NCBI GenBank assembly: GCA_031268335.1
Contig: JAIRXG010000031.1
Location: forward strand, 29,328-93,327
DNA length: 64,000 bases
DNA from: Campylobacteraceae bacterium
GTDB lineage: Bacteria; Campylobacterota; Campylobacteria; Campylobacterales; Campylobacteraceae
Direction: 5' to 3'
The notes under the pieces were generated by a model. It searched no databases. It saw nothing but the letters and a program-made list of their open reading frames with translations, and was not told the origin of the DNA. The position numbers and the translations under genes are program-made. Positions 43,819 to 53,755 of the stretch are shown piece by piece (position 1 is the stretch's first letter; every line of letters starts with the position of its first letter).

Positions 43819-45438
43819 CTATTTTACGACGATAGTAACGGATACATTGCGAGGAACTGTGAATGATTCTGCATAAGTATCGCTTGACACTTTTCTTAAA
43901 AATGGAAAGTGTCCGTGCGCTTTGAGTAGCGATGGCGATGAACTTGGCAACTGACGGTTTGATCTATAAGAATTTCCATCAAAAGCTTCTAAGTGAACCC
44001 CGTCGCTATTAAGCACCGGATATCCAAAACCTTGTGGAGATATGCCGACAGGAAATAACGCTATACTAGCCCCCCAATGCTGCAAAGCATATCCAAATCC
44101 TCCATTGTCATAAGTTTTTATAGCTTTGCCAAGAATATTTATAGATCTTAGACGATCGTTAGAAATCGACGAATCACTGTTTGTTTTAAATATATTTTTA
44201 TAAAAAGCTATACCATGCTGACGCAATAAAAATGCTCCAAAGCTGGCCGCAACATCATAATTATTGACGCTTTTTCCATCACAATAGTATCCGTCTTTCC
44301 AATATGTAAAATCGCAATTGTAAACAGACGGATTTTGAAGCCATGAGATGTATCTGGTTTTAGTGTCACTATATGAAGGGTCTATTTGTGAGCTTAAAAC
44401 ATCTTCCATCATTATCGCAGTCATTTCATCTAAAAACGTATCGAAATCATCGTCAGACAATACGTCGCGCTGATAAAAATTAATTGCATGAGTAAGCTCA
44501 TGCGCCATTGTGCCTAAAGTAATAGCGGTTCCCATTGAAGATAGATAAAGCGTCTCTGTATCTACAAATAAAGCTAATGCTTCATTAGAATTAGACCGTG
44601 ATAAAAAGTTATTGACGCCAAAAAAATACCCTATGACGCCTCCTGCTCTATTATCTTTATCAAAGTTTGCAAGAACTATGTCTAACGGTTGTTCGTCTAA
44701 TATCAAATTTGAATATTTGTGTGTTCCCCAAGGTTTTCCGGCTAAATTAACCACCTCTGAATATAAACCTAAAAATTTACCGCTAATCTCACTAAGTATC
44801 CCATCGGTAACTTTGCCTGTTTCGCTATTTTCAACCCAAAAGTTGATAGTGCGTCCGTCTGAAGCCGTCGTTTGTCTTTTAAGGGTTGCCGTGCGACTTT
44901 CAAGAGTTTCGTACGGTTCGATAAGCCATCCTCTCTGGTCGCCCTCATTCCATACTTTAGGTGATATCGCTCTAAGTTTTTGATTTTGATTTATCGAATA
45001 GCTTTGTTGCAATAATTTTTTAACATCGACTCTTTTTTCAAAATGGATAATCTTGTTATAATTTTCCGTAAATTCATTGCCACGCATCTCTCTTTTCAAA
45101 GATGCATCCACTGTAATACGCGACAAAGAAACGTCAGTATCACCTTCATTTGTAAAAACTATCGTAATCTCTTTATTTGCCACATTAGATAAAGTTACAT
45201 CGAGTTTGGAAGAAGCGGCTTGAGTGTTTTTAGCGCGCCAGATTCCTATGCCACTTCCTTTATATGCATTCGCGCTACTGCCGCAATTAGAACCGCTGCA
45301 ATCTGTGGAGAGTGTTATTGTAGTAGAGGGATTTGATGTAACTCCGGAATTACTGGTATTGCTAACATCACCCTTGCCACACCCTGAGAACAAAATACTA
45401 AAAAACAAAAACATAATAATCGGATATATATTTTGCAT
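43819..45438 (-). CDS. M30-family zinc metallopeptidase lipoprotein
   Basis: 539 aa. A signal with lipobox (FLFFSILFSGCGKGD) is followed by a Ser/Thr/Asn-rich linker with two Cys, a beta domain (about 80-220), and the peptidase domain with the zinc motif MAHELTHAINFYQRD (HExxH as HELTH) and a downstream Glu in FLDEMTAIMMEDV. This matches the M30 (hyicolysin) clan. The C-terminal domain (about 450-539) is beta-rich and ends in YAESFTVPRNVSVTIVVK. A surface-exposed or secreted lipoprotein is inferred; the substrate is unknown. Confidence 0.78.
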   Translation of the reverse strand: MQNIYPIIMFLFFSILFSGCGKGDVSNTSNSGVTSNPSTTITLSTDCSGSNCGSSANAYKGSGIGIWRAKNTQAASSKLDVTLSNVANKEITIVFTNEGDTDVSLSRITVDASLKREMRGNEFTENYNKIIHFEKRVDVKKLLQQSYSINQNQKLRAISPKVWNEGDQRGWLIEPYETLESRTATLKRQTTASDGRTINFWVENSETGKVTDGILSEISGKFLGLYSEVVNLAGKPWGTHKYSNLILDEQPLDIVLANFDKDNRAGGVIGYFFGVNNFLSRSNSNEALALFVDTETLYLSSMGTAITLGTMAHELTHAINFYQRDVLSDDDFDTFLDEMTAIMMEDVLSSQIDPSYSDTKTRYISWLQNPSVYNCDFTYWKDGYYCDGKSVNNYDVAASFGAFLLRQHGIAFYKNIFKTNSDSSISNDRLRSINILGKAIKTYDNGGFGYALQHWGASIALFPVGISPQGFGYPVLNSDGVHLEAFDGNSYRSNRQLPSSSPSLLKAHGHFPFLRKVSSDTYAESFTVPRNVSVTIVVK

Positions 45439-45546
45439 ATTTTCTCCTAAAACCGCTTTAGTTAAAGCAATTTAAAAATTAATATGATTCTATCATAAAT
45501 TTTTCATTATGGATTACAAATTTATTATGTTAATTATAAACTTTAG

Positions 45547-47127
45547 TTACATTTTATCTTTAGCACTAATGCCTATCAATGTTAGTCCAGTTTTAATGCA
45601 AAGCGCGACTATACCTAAAAGTTTCAGATATCTATCTTCAAAGTCGCTGCCGATGATTTTGTTTTCATTGTAAAATTTATGCAAAAGACTCGCCAAAAAT
45701 TTCAAATAATCCGTTAATTTTTGTATTTGACGTGATTCAAACGCATCTTCCAAAACTTCAGGCAAAATCAAAGCGTTAAAAAGTAAATTTTTTGCACTCT
45801 CATTTAATCCTTCAAGCTTTACATGTAGGATATCTTCTCTATTTTTGCCGCTTTTTCCGAAAAGTTGATTTATTCTTGCATGTGCATAATTTATATAATA
45901 TATCGGATTTGAACTATCGGAATGTTTTAACACGTCAATATCAAACTCCAAATGCGTATCTGCCTTTTTGCTTAAAAACATAAATCGCAAAGCGTCGCTT
46001 CCTATCTCTTCGACAACTTCGCTCATTGTTATGAAATTTCCCGCGCGTTTGCTCATTTTGTACGGTTCTCCGCCTTTTAGCAAAGATACCATTTGAGCTA
46101 AAATCACCTCTAATTTACTTTCGTCATAACCCATAAAATTTATAGCGGCTTTTACTCTGGCTATATATCCGTGATGATCCGCTCCCCAAATGTTTATGTA
46201 TTTGTCAAAATTTCTGGCAAATTTATTGTCGTGATAAATTATATCGCCTGCAAGATAAGTAGGACGAGCGTCTTCTCTTATGATAACTCTATCTTTTTCA
46301 TCGCCGAATTCTTGAGATTTTATCCAAACTTTACCGTCTTCTTTATAGGTTTTATTACTCTTTTGCAGTTTGTCAAAAGTCTCTTCCCACTTCGGATATA
46401 AACTTTTTTCACTTACAAAATTGTCAAATTTTATATGAACGTCGTTCAAGTCTTTACGAATAAGATTCATCATCTCATCTTTGCCCCAAACGCTAAGTTT
46501 TGAGATATTGCTTTTGTCTTCAAATATATCTTTGCCAAGCTCTTCTTGCGCCCTATATGCCAAATCAGCTATATATTCGCCGCGATAAAACTCTTCAGGC
46601 CATTCGACATTTTGTCTTAATATATTCTCGCGTCCCGATAGAAAAATGGAGAGCCCCAATAAATCTACTTGATTTCCCGCATCGTTTATGTAGTATTCGC
46701 TTGTTATCTTGTATCCCAGATATTTACCGATTTCACATAAGCAATCTCCTATCACAGCGCCTCTCGCATGTCCTACATGTAAAGGTCCTGTGGGATTAGC
46801 GCTTACAAATTCTATTAGTATCGTCTCATCTTTTTTGCCACGAGGAAACCCTTTTTCAAGCACAGCACTGCCATACATGTCTAAAAATTCTTGCGAGAGT
46901 TTGAAGTTTATATATCCGTTTACAGCGGTAACGCTTTCAAAAATAGCTTCATTTTGTAATTTTTGCGCCAACTCTTTTGCTATATTTATGGGTGAGTATT
47001 TCAACTCTTTTGCCAAAGAAAATGCCACAGGCGTAGCGTAATGTCCTAAAGAAACATCTTTTGGTTTTTCTAAATAAAACTCTTTATTAATATGAGTTTT
47101 TATAGCGTTTATGACTTTTTGTTTCAC
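45547..47127 (-). CDS. argS: arginyl-tRNA synthetase
   Basis: 526 aa. Class I signatures are HVGHARGAVIGDCL (HIGH, about 117) and YKMSKRAGNFITM (KMSKS, about 363). The N-terminal tRNA-binding domain (GHYATPVAFSLAKEL) and the C-terminal anticodon domain (DALRFMFLSKKADTHLEFD and beyond) are complete. It follows tatA in the same run and ends 109 bases before the protease gene's promoter region. Confidence 0.96.
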   Translation of the reverse strand: MKQKVINAIKTHINKEFYLEKPKDVSLGHYATPVAFSLAKELKYSPINIAKELAQKLQNEAIFESVTAVNGYINFKLSQEFLDMYGSAVLEKGFPRGKKDETILIEFVSANPTGPLHVGHARGAVIGDCLCEIGKYLGYKITSEYYINDAGNQVDLLGLSIFLSGRENILRQNVEWPEEFYRGEYIADLAYRAQEELGKDIFEDKSNISKLSVWGKDEMMNLIRKDLNDVHIKFDNFVSEKSLYPKWEETFDKLQKSNKTYKEDGKVWIKSQEFGDEKDRVIIREDARPTYLAGDIIYHDNKFARNFDKYINIWGADHHGYIARVKAAINFMGYDESKLEVILAQMVSLLKGGEPYKMSKRAGNFITMSEVVEEIGSDALRFMFLSKKADTHLEFDIDVLKHSDSSNPIYYINYAHARINQLFGKSGKNREDILHVKLEGLNESAKNLLFNALILPEVLEDAFESRQIQKLTDYLKFLASLLHKFYNENKIIGSDFEDRYLKLLGIVALCIKTGLTLIGISAKDKM

Positions 47128-47131
47128 TAAA

Positions 47132-47422
47132 TTACGCTTTGTCGGCTGTTTTTTTGGTTTTTCTTTTTACGGTTGCTTTGGACGTTATTTTTGTTGAGGG
47201 CGCATCTGCTTTGGCTATTTTTTTAGGTTTTTCAGCTTTGCTTTTTTGCGCAACGTCTGCTTGTATATCCTCTTCGTCATCTTCTGCTTTAACGGCTTGC
47301 TTAAAATTTTTCAATCCTGTCCCCAAGCCTTTTGCAACTTCGGCGATTCTTCTGCCGCCAAAAAGAAATACGACAATAATCAGTATTATTAATAATCCCG
47401 GCCAACCAATATTAGCTAACAT
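47132..47422 (-). CDS. tatA: Sec-independent translocase TatA/E
   Basis: 96 aa: an N-terminal membrane helix (WPGLLIILIIVVFLFGGRRI), the amphipathic helix AEVAKGLGTGLKNFKQAVKA, and an acidic then Lys-rich tail. The conserved FGxxRIxE...GLG pattern identifies TatA/E. It polymerises to form the Tat pore for folded proteins. It lies four bases before argS and after gmk. Confidence 0.92.
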   Translation of the reverse strand: MLANIGWPGLLIILIIVVFLFGGRRIAEVAKGLGTGLKNFKQAVKAEDDEEDIQADVAQKSKAEKPKKIAKADAPSTKITSKATVKRKTKKTADKA

Positions 47423-47469
47423 TGAAACTCCTTGATACCAAATAAAATATTAATTATATCACGATAATT

Positions 47470-48081
47470 TTAATTTTTTAACCAGCGCGAAATAAATTCG
47501 TCCTTATCTGTAAGAGTGCGTTTATGCGCACTGCTCGCAGCTATAGAAAGTATTGCATCGCGCGCTTCGTTAAAATCATCATTAACGATAAGATATTCAT
47601 ATTCATCGATAAAAGCCATCTCTTTTTCAGCGTTTTCTACTCTTGTGTCTATCGTCTCTTTAGTATCAGCTTGCCTCGATATCAATCTATTTTTTAAACC
47701 GGTTCTACTTTTTGTAGTTACAAACACGGAGGTTGCAAATTTTCCCAATTTATCTTTTGCTATCATATAGCCTTGTACATCTATATCCAAAATAACAAGC
47801 TTTTCCTCTTTTAAGAATTTCGTTATTTGTTTGATCGAAGTGCCGTAAAAGTTATCATGTACATTTGCCCACTCTAAAAAAAATCCATCGTCTATATCTT
47901 TTTGGAAACTTTTCTTATCGGTAAAAAAGTAATTTACGCCGTGAATTTCGCCTTCCCTTTGTTTCCTGGTTGTAGTAGATATGGAAAAAACAGCTTTTGG
48001 AATGTGATTTAAAATTTCTCTTATAAGCGAACTTTTACCAGCTCCGCTCGGACCTGAAATTATTAAAATGCAACCTATCAA
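47470..48081 (-). CDS. gmk: guanylate kinase
   Basis: 203 aa. P loop SGPSGAGKSSLIREIL at the start; GMP site STTTRKQREGEIHGVNYFF; LVILDIDVQGYMIAK; the lid region and SRQADTKETIDTRVENAEKE. It converts GMP to GDP, next step after the guaA product. Its start overlaps the stop of the acidic-protein gene. Confidence 0.95.
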   Translation of the reverse strand: MIGCILIISGPSGAGKSSLIREILNHIPKAVFSISTTTRKQREGEIHGVNYFFTDKKSFQKDIDDGFFLEWANVHDNFYGTSIKQITKFLKEEKLVILDIDVQGYMIAKDKLGKFATSVFVTTKSRTGLKNRLISRQADTKETIDTRVENAEKEMAFIDEYEYLIVNDDFNEARDAILSIAASSAHKRTLTDKDEFISRWLKN

Positions 48082-49406
48082 TCTTTATCCTCAAAAGTTA
48101 TCGTGATATTCATCTTAAGCCCCTTTAGCACATCGCGCAATATCTGACCTTGCAACATGCTCTTAACGCTTTGCTCCACCACTTGACCGATTTCCGTTTT
48201 GACAACTTCAATATCTTTGGAAGGCGGAAGCATACCGCTATCTTGTAAAGCCTTTTGCATATCTTTTTCGCTTAAATTTTCAAATTCATACTTAGGATGT
48301 TCAAATTTTTGCGTTTCTGCTTTCGTATCGTTTTCGTTTGACTGTTTTAGGAAATCGTCATTATTATTATCGCCTGTTATCAAGTCATCAAACTCTTTTG
48401 CCAAATCCCCAAAACCAAAATCCAATTTAACATCCGTATCGCTCTCTTTTTTATCTTCCAAAATCGATTCGTCTTGTTTTTCTAATGTCAAATCTACCTT
48501 TTGCAAATCAATATTTTCTTGAGGTTTGTCAAAAATACTAAAATCAAAATCTATTTTTTTGTCTGTATTGTCAATCGCCAAATCCTCTTGCTTGACGTCT
48601 ATATCTTTTATCACTAATGTATCGCGATCTAAAGTTAAATCCTTGTTATCCTCTTGGACAAAGTTTGAATTATTCATGTTTAAATCTTGAAACGATGCTT
48701 GGTTGGTTTGCTCTAAAACCTTCTCTTTAGTCCAAGAATCATCATCCTTTACACTTAAATTTGCATTTTGCTCTGCAAACTCGCTCTCATCGTCATCATA
48801 AAGCTTTTGTAACTCTTCTGAAAAATTTGAAAAAATATCGCCGCTAATTTCAACATACGGTTGTTCGTCCAAAGATTCTTTTATATCGAATGCGGGATTT
48901 TTATTTTCTAAATTATCTTGAGATTCGCGATAATTTGTCAAATCATTCTCTTGCTCTACATGTAAGCTTTCGATTTCATTTTTTGGCGTCTCTTCCAAAT
49001 TTACAGCGCTGTTTGTTGAAGCGCCTTGCGGTAAAGGTATATTTTCAAACTGCTTACACTCTGCGGTAACAAAACGATTAAGCTCCAGGGTTTTGGTTAG
49101 AATAGATACGATAAAAGCTAAAAAATCCGTAGGCAAAAAAGGCTTTCTAAGTATATATTGAAAATTTTCCGGAGTTTTGCCGTCTTGTCCTTTTAAATAT
49201 ATTAAAGACGGGGCTAAGCTCACCGCCAACAAATCATCCACATATTCTGCTTTATATGAATCGCTATCTATTATAATCGCTATATACGTGTCAAGAGACA
49301 AGCTGTTATAATTGTCGGCTTCAGTTACTTCGTGACCTATTCTATTTAAACTTGCATTTATAAGTTTAGAAACTGCAGGATTAGTATTTATCAATAAAAA
49401 ACGCAT
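48078..49406 (-). CDS. highly acidic protein with receiver-like N-terminus
   Basis: 442 aa from the ATG at 49406, with GGAG upstream; the open frame starts 21 bases earlier. Residues 1-110 resemble a CheY-type receiver fold (RFLLINTNPAVSKLINASLN, YIAIIIDSDSYK, FQYILRKPFLPTDFL) with KP near the end. The middle 250 residues are extremely acidic and repetitive (many ENxDL, DEQPYVEIS-type segments), the last 60 are helical (GQVVEQSVKSMLQGQILRDV). A similar acidic protein precedes gmk in Campylobacter. Cellular role unknown; a scaffold or chaperone role is possible. Confidence 0.6.
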   Translation of the reverse strand: MRFLLINTNPAVSKLINASLNRIGHEVTEADNYNSLSLDTYIAIIIDSDSYKAEYVDDLLAVSLAPSLIYLKGQDGKTPENFQYILRKPFLPTDFLAFIVSILTKTLELNRFVTAECKQFENIPLPQGASTNSAVNLEETPKNEIESLHVEQENDLTNYRESQDNLENKNPAFDIKESLDEQPYVEISGDIFSNFSEELQKLYDDDESEFAEQNANLSVKDDDSWTKEKVLEQTNQASFQDLNMNNSNFVQEDNKDLTLDRDTLVIKDIDVKQEDLAIDNTDKKIDFDFSIFDKPQENIDLQKVDLTLEKQDESILEDKKESDTDVKLDFGFGDLAKEFDDLITGDNNNDDFLKQSNENDTKAETQKFEHPKYEFENLSEKDMQKALQDSGMLPPSKDIEVVKTEIGQVVEQSVKSMLQGQILRDVLKGLKMNITITFEDKD

Positions 49407-49478
49407 AATTTTCTCCATATTTTTCAATTACGAATATTTTAGTCAATTTTAGTAATTACTAAAAAAACACTTTTTAGT

Positions 49479-50105
49479 TTAACTTTCTAATCTATAAACT
49501 ATATCACATTTATTTGCTAATTTCAAATCATGAGTAACTAAAAAAAGAGCGGCATTGTTTTTTTCAATATATTGATAGATAATATCTATAACTTCATCGG
49601 CTGTTTTTTGGTCGAGATTTCCTGTGGGTTCATCGGCGAAAATTATTTTAGGTTTTTTACAAAGAATGCGCGCAAGCGAAACTCTTTGCTGTTGGCCGCC
49701 CGATATATCGCCTACTTTGTTATTTAAAATATGCGAAATTCCAAGACGTCCGATAAGCTCTTCGTCAAAATCCGAATTTGTTAAAATCGTCGCAAGTTCT
49801 ATATTTTCTTTTACATTAAAGCCTTTAAAAAGAAAATGGGATTGAAAAATTATGCCTATGTCGTTTCGTCTTATATTTACCAACTCATCGTTAGAAAGAT
49901 TGTAGATATTTTTTCCATTTATAAAAACTTCTCCCTCTTTTGGCTTCAGAAGAGAAGCGCATATATGTAAAAGTGTGGATTTGCCGCTGCCGCTAACCCC
50001 AGTAATTGCCATTGATTTTTTTTTGCCAAGAGTAAAACTAAGATTATTAAAAAGAGGGTAATCAAACGAGTGCGAAAGACTATTTACATGTAAAAGAGCT
50101 TCCAT
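49479..50105 (-). CDS. LolD/MacB-type ABC transporter ATPase
   Basis: 208 aa from the ATG at 50105 with GGGAGGG upstream. Walker A is [16 protein letters not shown]; the Q loop [11 protein letters not shown]; signature [18 protein letters not shown]; Walker [14 protein letters not shown]; and the H loop LVTHD. Such ATPases serve lipoprotein release (LolD), FtsE, or MacB-type permeases. No permease gene is beside it, so the partner is encoded elsewhere. Confidence 0.85.
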   Translation of the reverse strand: MEALLHVNSLSHSFDYPLFNNLSFTLGKKKSMAITGVSGSGKSTLLHICASLLKPKEGEVFINGKNIYNLSNDELVNIRRNDIGIIFQSHFLFKGFNVKENIELATILTNSDFDEELIGRLGISHILNNKVGDISGGQQQRVSLARILCKKPKIIFADEPTGNLDQKTADEVIDIIYQYIEKNNAALFLVTHDLKLANKCDIVYRLES

Positions 50106-50132
50106 ATACCCTCCCATTTTAAAGAAAATTAT

Positions 50133-50158
50133 AAAAAGATGCCCTAAGACATCTTTTT
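50133..50158 (-). terminator. intrinsic terminator after tsf
   Basis: AAAAAGATG, an 8-base loop and CATCTTTTT form a stem with a T tail on either strand. It closes the rpsB-tsf operon ahead of the ABC ATPase gene. Confidence 0.75.
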
Positions 50159-50172
50159 ATTTGAAAAATAAT

Positions 50173-51243
50173 TTATTTGAGTTGAGCCGCAACTTCAGCT
50201 GCAAAATCGTCAGCCTTTTTCTCTAATCCTTCTCCGAGTTCAAAGCGAACATACTCTACAAGTTCAATTGAACCGCCAAGCTCTTTGGCTTTATTTTCAA
50301 TTACTTGAGCTACTGTTTTGCCTTCGTCCATAACGTAAAATTGGCTAAGAAGTGCATATTGTTGGTCAAGTTGCGTATTATCCGCAATGAACCTATCAAT
50401 TTGTCCTGGTATTATCCTGTCCCAAATCTTTTCAGGTTTGCCTTGCGCTTTTAGTTCGGCTTCCATTTTGACTTTAGCCTCTGCCAAAACCTCATCGGTA
50501 AGTTGAGCCATAGAGCCATAGAGCGGAATTTTTTTCTCAAGCTTCTTGAGTCTTCTCGCCTCTTCATTTTCTTTTTCCAAATTCGCCTTAAAAGCTACAA
50601 ACTCTTTTTCTATAAATTCTTGCGAAAGCTCCGTATATGATAAGTAAGTGGGTTTCATAGCAGCAGCGTGCATAGCTATATTTTTTAACAGCTCAACGCT
50701 TTTTGAAGCAATTTCGCAAGAGCTGCATTTTACGCCGAGAATAACGCCGACACGTCCGTTAGAATGAACGTAACCGTTTACTACGCTTGTTTCGTCTTTT
50801 GCTCTGATAGTAACAAATCTGCGTACTACCAAATTTTCACCTATAGTGGCAATTTGGGTGTTTAAATACTCTGCAAAATTTTTTCCCTCTATAGCGCTTT
50901 CTTGCAAACTTTCTACATGTACTATATTATTGGTTTGTATATGCGAAGTGATATTTTTTGTCATGTTAACAAATTTTTCATTTTTGGCGACAAAATCAGT
51001 CTCAGAATTTATCTCACTTATAGTAACAACTCTGAAATCATCTGAAACTTCAACGCTTATCAATCCTTCACTCGCAAGACGGTCGGATTTTTTAGCCGCT
51101 TTGCCAAGCCCTTTTTCATGCAGTAAACTGATCGCAGCTTCTATATCACCATCTGTTTGCGTCAGCGCATTTTTACAATCCATCATTCCAGCGCCGCTTC
51201 TTTCTCTTAATTCTCTAATCAAATTTGAATTTATCTCTGCCAT
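50173..51243 (-). CDS. tsf: elongation factor Ts
   Basis: 356 aa. N-terminal UBA-like domain (IRELRERSGAGMMDCKNALT), followed by the signature KSDRLASEGLISV and NSETDFVAKNEKF (about 75-88). It recycles EF-Tu. It is longer than E. coli EF-Ts (283) because the coiled-coil domain is extended, as in other Campylobacterota. The ATG at 51243 overlaps the rpsB stop as TGATG; a GTG at 51246 is in frame but less likely. Confidence 0.96.
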   Translation of the reverse strand: MAEINSNLIRELRERSGAGMMDCKNALTQTDGDIEAAISLLHEKGLGKAAKKSDRLASEGLISVEVSDDFRVVTISEINSETDFVAKNEKFVNMTKNITSHIQTNNIVHVESLQESAIEGKNFAEYLNTQIATIGENLVVRRFVTIRAKDETSVVNGYVHSNGRVGVILGVKCSSCEIASKSVELLKNIAMHAAAMKPTYLSYTELSQEFIEKEFVAFKANLEKENEEARRLKKLEKKIPLYGSMAQLTDEVLAEAKVKMEAELKAQGKPEKIWDRIIPGQIDRFIADNTQLDQQYALLSQFYVMDEGKTVAQVIENKAKELGGSIELVEYVRFELGEGLEKKADDFAAEVAAQLK

Positions 51244-52190
51244 CACTCCTCCTCTTTTGCTACTTTTGGTTTTCTTACTCTTTTTGGTTTGTCGCTCTCG
51301 GCATCTTCTTTTACTTCATCTGTTTTTGTATCGCTTTTTAAACTTTTGGGCGCTTTTTTTGGTTTTGCGACTTCTTGCTCTTCACTTACAAAGCCAAGTT
51401 CTTTGCCCAAATCAACATTTTCTTCTTCGCTTAAAACTTCTTCAATGAGTTCGTCTTTTTCTTGTTGAGTCGCAACAATCGGTAACTCTTCAGCCTCTAT
51501 GCCGTCTTTGTCTTTTAACTCTTTTCCTTCGTTCACAGCTTCCATCATCTCTTTGCAAAATAGTTGAACGGAACGTATGGCATCGTCATTTCCAGGAATC
51601 GGATAATCCACAACGTCAGGATCACAGTTAGTGTCAAGAGGAGCTACTACGGGAATTTTCAATCTGTTTGCTTCGGCAACTGCTATTTTCTCTTTGACCG
51701 TGTCAATTACAAAAAGCATATCCGGCGCAGTTTTAAGATTTCTAAGTCCTCCCAAATAGCTTATCAGTTTCTCTTTTTTTCGTCTTAACATTAAAGCCTC
51801 TTTTTTTGTTAAGAGGTCTGTTTGTCCGTCTTTTTCCATCTCTTCTATGATTTCAAGTTTGCGAATTGATTGTCTTATAGTGTTAAAGTTTGTCATCATA
51901 CCGCCAAGCCAGCGATGATTTACATAAGGCATGCCGCAACCCTCAGCCGCATCTTTAATAGCTACTACAGCTTGCTTTTTTGTGCCTACAAATAATATCG
52001 TTTTACCTTCAGCTGCTGCATCTCGCACGATATTGTACGTGTATCTGAAATATCTTAAAGTTTTTTGAAGATCTATGATGTAGATATTTTTTCTCTCGCC
52101 GAAAATAAATTTTTTCATTTTCGGATTCCATCTTCTCGTTTGGTGCCCAAAGTGCACGCCGCATTCTAATAAATCTTTCATGGTTACCAT
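51243..52190 (-). CDS. rpsB: 30S ribosomal protein S2 with long C-terminal extension
   Basis: 315 aa: the core (about 1-240) is standard S2 ([68 protein letters not shown]). The last 75 residues are an added acidic then Lys-rich tail ([20 protein letters not shown], then repeated PKK/KPKR stretches) with lysine-proline repeats. It is transcribed with tsf. A hairpin lies in the 5' leader (52312-52360). Confidence 0.95.
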   Translation of the reverse strand: MVTMKDLLECGVHFGHQTRRWNPKMKKFIFGERKNIYIIDLQKTLRYFRYTYNIVRDAAAEGKTILFVGTKKQAVVAIKDAAEGCGMPYVNHRWLGGMMTNFNTIRQSIRKLEIIEEMEKDGQTDLLTKKEALMLRRKKEKLISYLGGLRNLKTAPDMLFVIDTVKEKIAVAEANRLKIPVVAPLDTNCDPDVVDYPIPGNDDAIRSVQLFCKEMMEAVNEGKELKDKDGIEAEELPIVATQQEKDELIEEVLSEEENVDLGKELGFVSEEQEVAKPKKAPKSLKSDTKTDEVKEDAESDKPKRVRKPKVAKEEE

Positions 52191-52538
52191 GAATTTCTCC
52201 TTGTGTTTATGTTTTTAGAAAAATCGTAAGTTTTTAAGATTTGTCGCTCAAACCATACGGCTTGCGCTCGTTCTTAAATTTACTTCGTTTTCCTGATTTG
52301 GTTTAGTCCTCCACACCCATCAACAGACAAAATGCCTGCAACCTATCAAGGATTGGTGTGTGTGAGATTAAGATGGCAATTTTACTTAAAATTAGATAAA
52401 AGAGTGCTTAACAATATTAAAAATGGATTTAAGCAATGCAGTTCTATGCATAGATATAGTCTAAACTATATAAGATTATACTATTTATTTCTCATGATAT
52501 GTTCTATTACCATTTTACATTGTTAATTCTTAAAGAGT
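52191..52538. other. rpsB leader and upstream region
   Basis: Contains the structured leader (see 52312-52360) and upstream AT-rich DNA. No gene seen here. Confidence 0.4.
52312..52360 (-). promoter_or_regulatory. hairpin in the rpsB leader
   Basis: On the minus strand CACACCAATC pairs with GATGGGTGTG (one mismatch). Within the loop CAGGC-AUUUU-GUCUG forms a second hairpin with a G-U pair that would be a mismatch on the other strand, so the structure belongs to the rpsB transcript. Autogenous leaders of rpsB are known in gammaproteobacteria; a similar function here is inferred. Confidence 0.45.
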
Positions 52539-52874
52539 TTAATATATTCTCAAAATCTGATTTCCATAAATCTCTTCGTCCTCTCTGTATGACAAAGTCA
52601 AAATATGCAAACGATCATAATTTTGGAAAGTATAGATATGCACAATTATGGGTTTATTATCGTTTAATTGTCTTTTGAAGCTTGCATGTATACACGACAT
52701 ACGGTTTATAATTTCGATTTTAAACGGAACCATTCAAGCAATTTTAGCCCCATTGCTACGATTTAATATTTCAAGCCTCATCTCTTCGTTTAAATCAATA
52801 ATGTCATCTCGAGAAAGCTCATTTATATCAAAATTTAACGCTTTATAATCCCCTTTCTCTCCCACATTAGTCAT
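52539..52874 (-). pseudogene. possible gene split by an in-frame TGA
   Basis: The frame from ATG 52874 gives 46 residues (MTNVGEKGDYKALNFDINEL, then DLNEEMRLEILNRSNGAKIA) and stops at TGA 52734. Directly after it, in the same frame, an ATG opens 64 more residues (MVPFKIEIINRMSCIHASFK and on). A TGG-to-TGA change would explain it. It may also be two coupled small genes. No family recognised; an acid-rich front half and basic back half suggest a toxin-antitoxin-like pair at most, with no other support. Confidence 0.3.
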
Positions 52875-53111
52875 AAAAATAACTTTTGTAAAATAGAATG
52901 TAATTTCGGAGTTTGAAGCTTATATTTTAAATGATGATTGAGTGCTTTCAAGTCACTTAGCAGCTTAACTAAACTTAAAGAATATATTAATTTAAAAACA
53001 ATAGACTTTTTTAAATCTTATTGTAGTTAAATAATAATACCTTAACACAGGAGTTACCATGAATAAAACTTGGATTGAACGGCTAGTGATGCGTTAACTT
53101 ATTTAAGAACT

Positions 53112-53753
53112 TTGATGCACAAAGACATAAGGGCGACCATCAAACTTTTAGCCGGTTTTGTTGTAAGCGAGCAAGTTGTAGTTGATAATGATAATTTTGG
53201 CTGGGTTAGAATTGAAGGTGAAGATATTTATACCACATGTAATCACACTTTTGGAGCACATCAGCCTCTTTTTTTAGCTGCAAATAATGCAGTATTTCCG
53301 ATTATAGCTCAATCATTTTATATCAATTCAGGCACAAATGGCGTAATTATGAATGTTACCGGCAATAGCTCAGCACACATAGAAGAAGGAATAATTCTTA
53401 AAAATACCGGAGGTCTCTCAATAGGAATAAATGTTTTGCTAAATTCATTTTTGCATGCATACAATGTAACGGTAGAAGTTAGCACATTCCCTATAAGGGC
53501 GTATTCAGGTAGTTCTGTATATGCTGTGAATTGTACGCTTAGGCATACTTACACCGGCGGCACTTGGAACGCTATAGAAATATACGATGGTTCGCTTTAC
53601 AATATGACTAATAGTGTAATAGATAATCACAGCTCAGCTCCAGATCTATTTCTTGAAAGAGGGGCTCAAGTAATAGCCGTAGGCACTACTTTGACTAAGC
53701 CTTTACCGCAAGCGGCAAATACCGTAACTGTAAATGGCATTATCTTTAGATAG
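53112..53753 (+). CDS. beta-helix protein, 5' end apparently frameshifted
   Basis: 213 aa, repetitive beta-solenoid pattern (GVIMNVTGNSSAHIEEGIIL, later NSVIDNHSSAPDLFLERGAQ) like tail-fibre or adhesin fragments. A ribosome site (AGGAG) and ATG at 53059 open a 12-codon frame (MNKTWIERLVMR); the matching continuation TASDALTYLRTLM leads into this gene in another frame. A one-base gain would give one protein of about 230 aa. It stands alone, ends in a strong terminator, and has no signal peptide. Phage origin is possible but not shown. Confidence 0.5.
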   Translation: MMHKDIRATIKLLAGFVVSEQVVVDNDNFGWVRIEGEDIYTTCNHTFGAHQPLFLAANNAVFPIIAQSFYINSGTNGVIMNVTGNSSAHIEEGIILKNTGGLSIGINVLLNSFLHAYNVTVEVSTFPIRAYSGSSVYAVNCTLRHTYTGGTWNAIEIYDGSLYNMTNSVIDNHSSAPDLFLERGAQVIAVGTTLTKPLPQAANTVTVNGIIFR

Positions 53754-53755
53754 TC

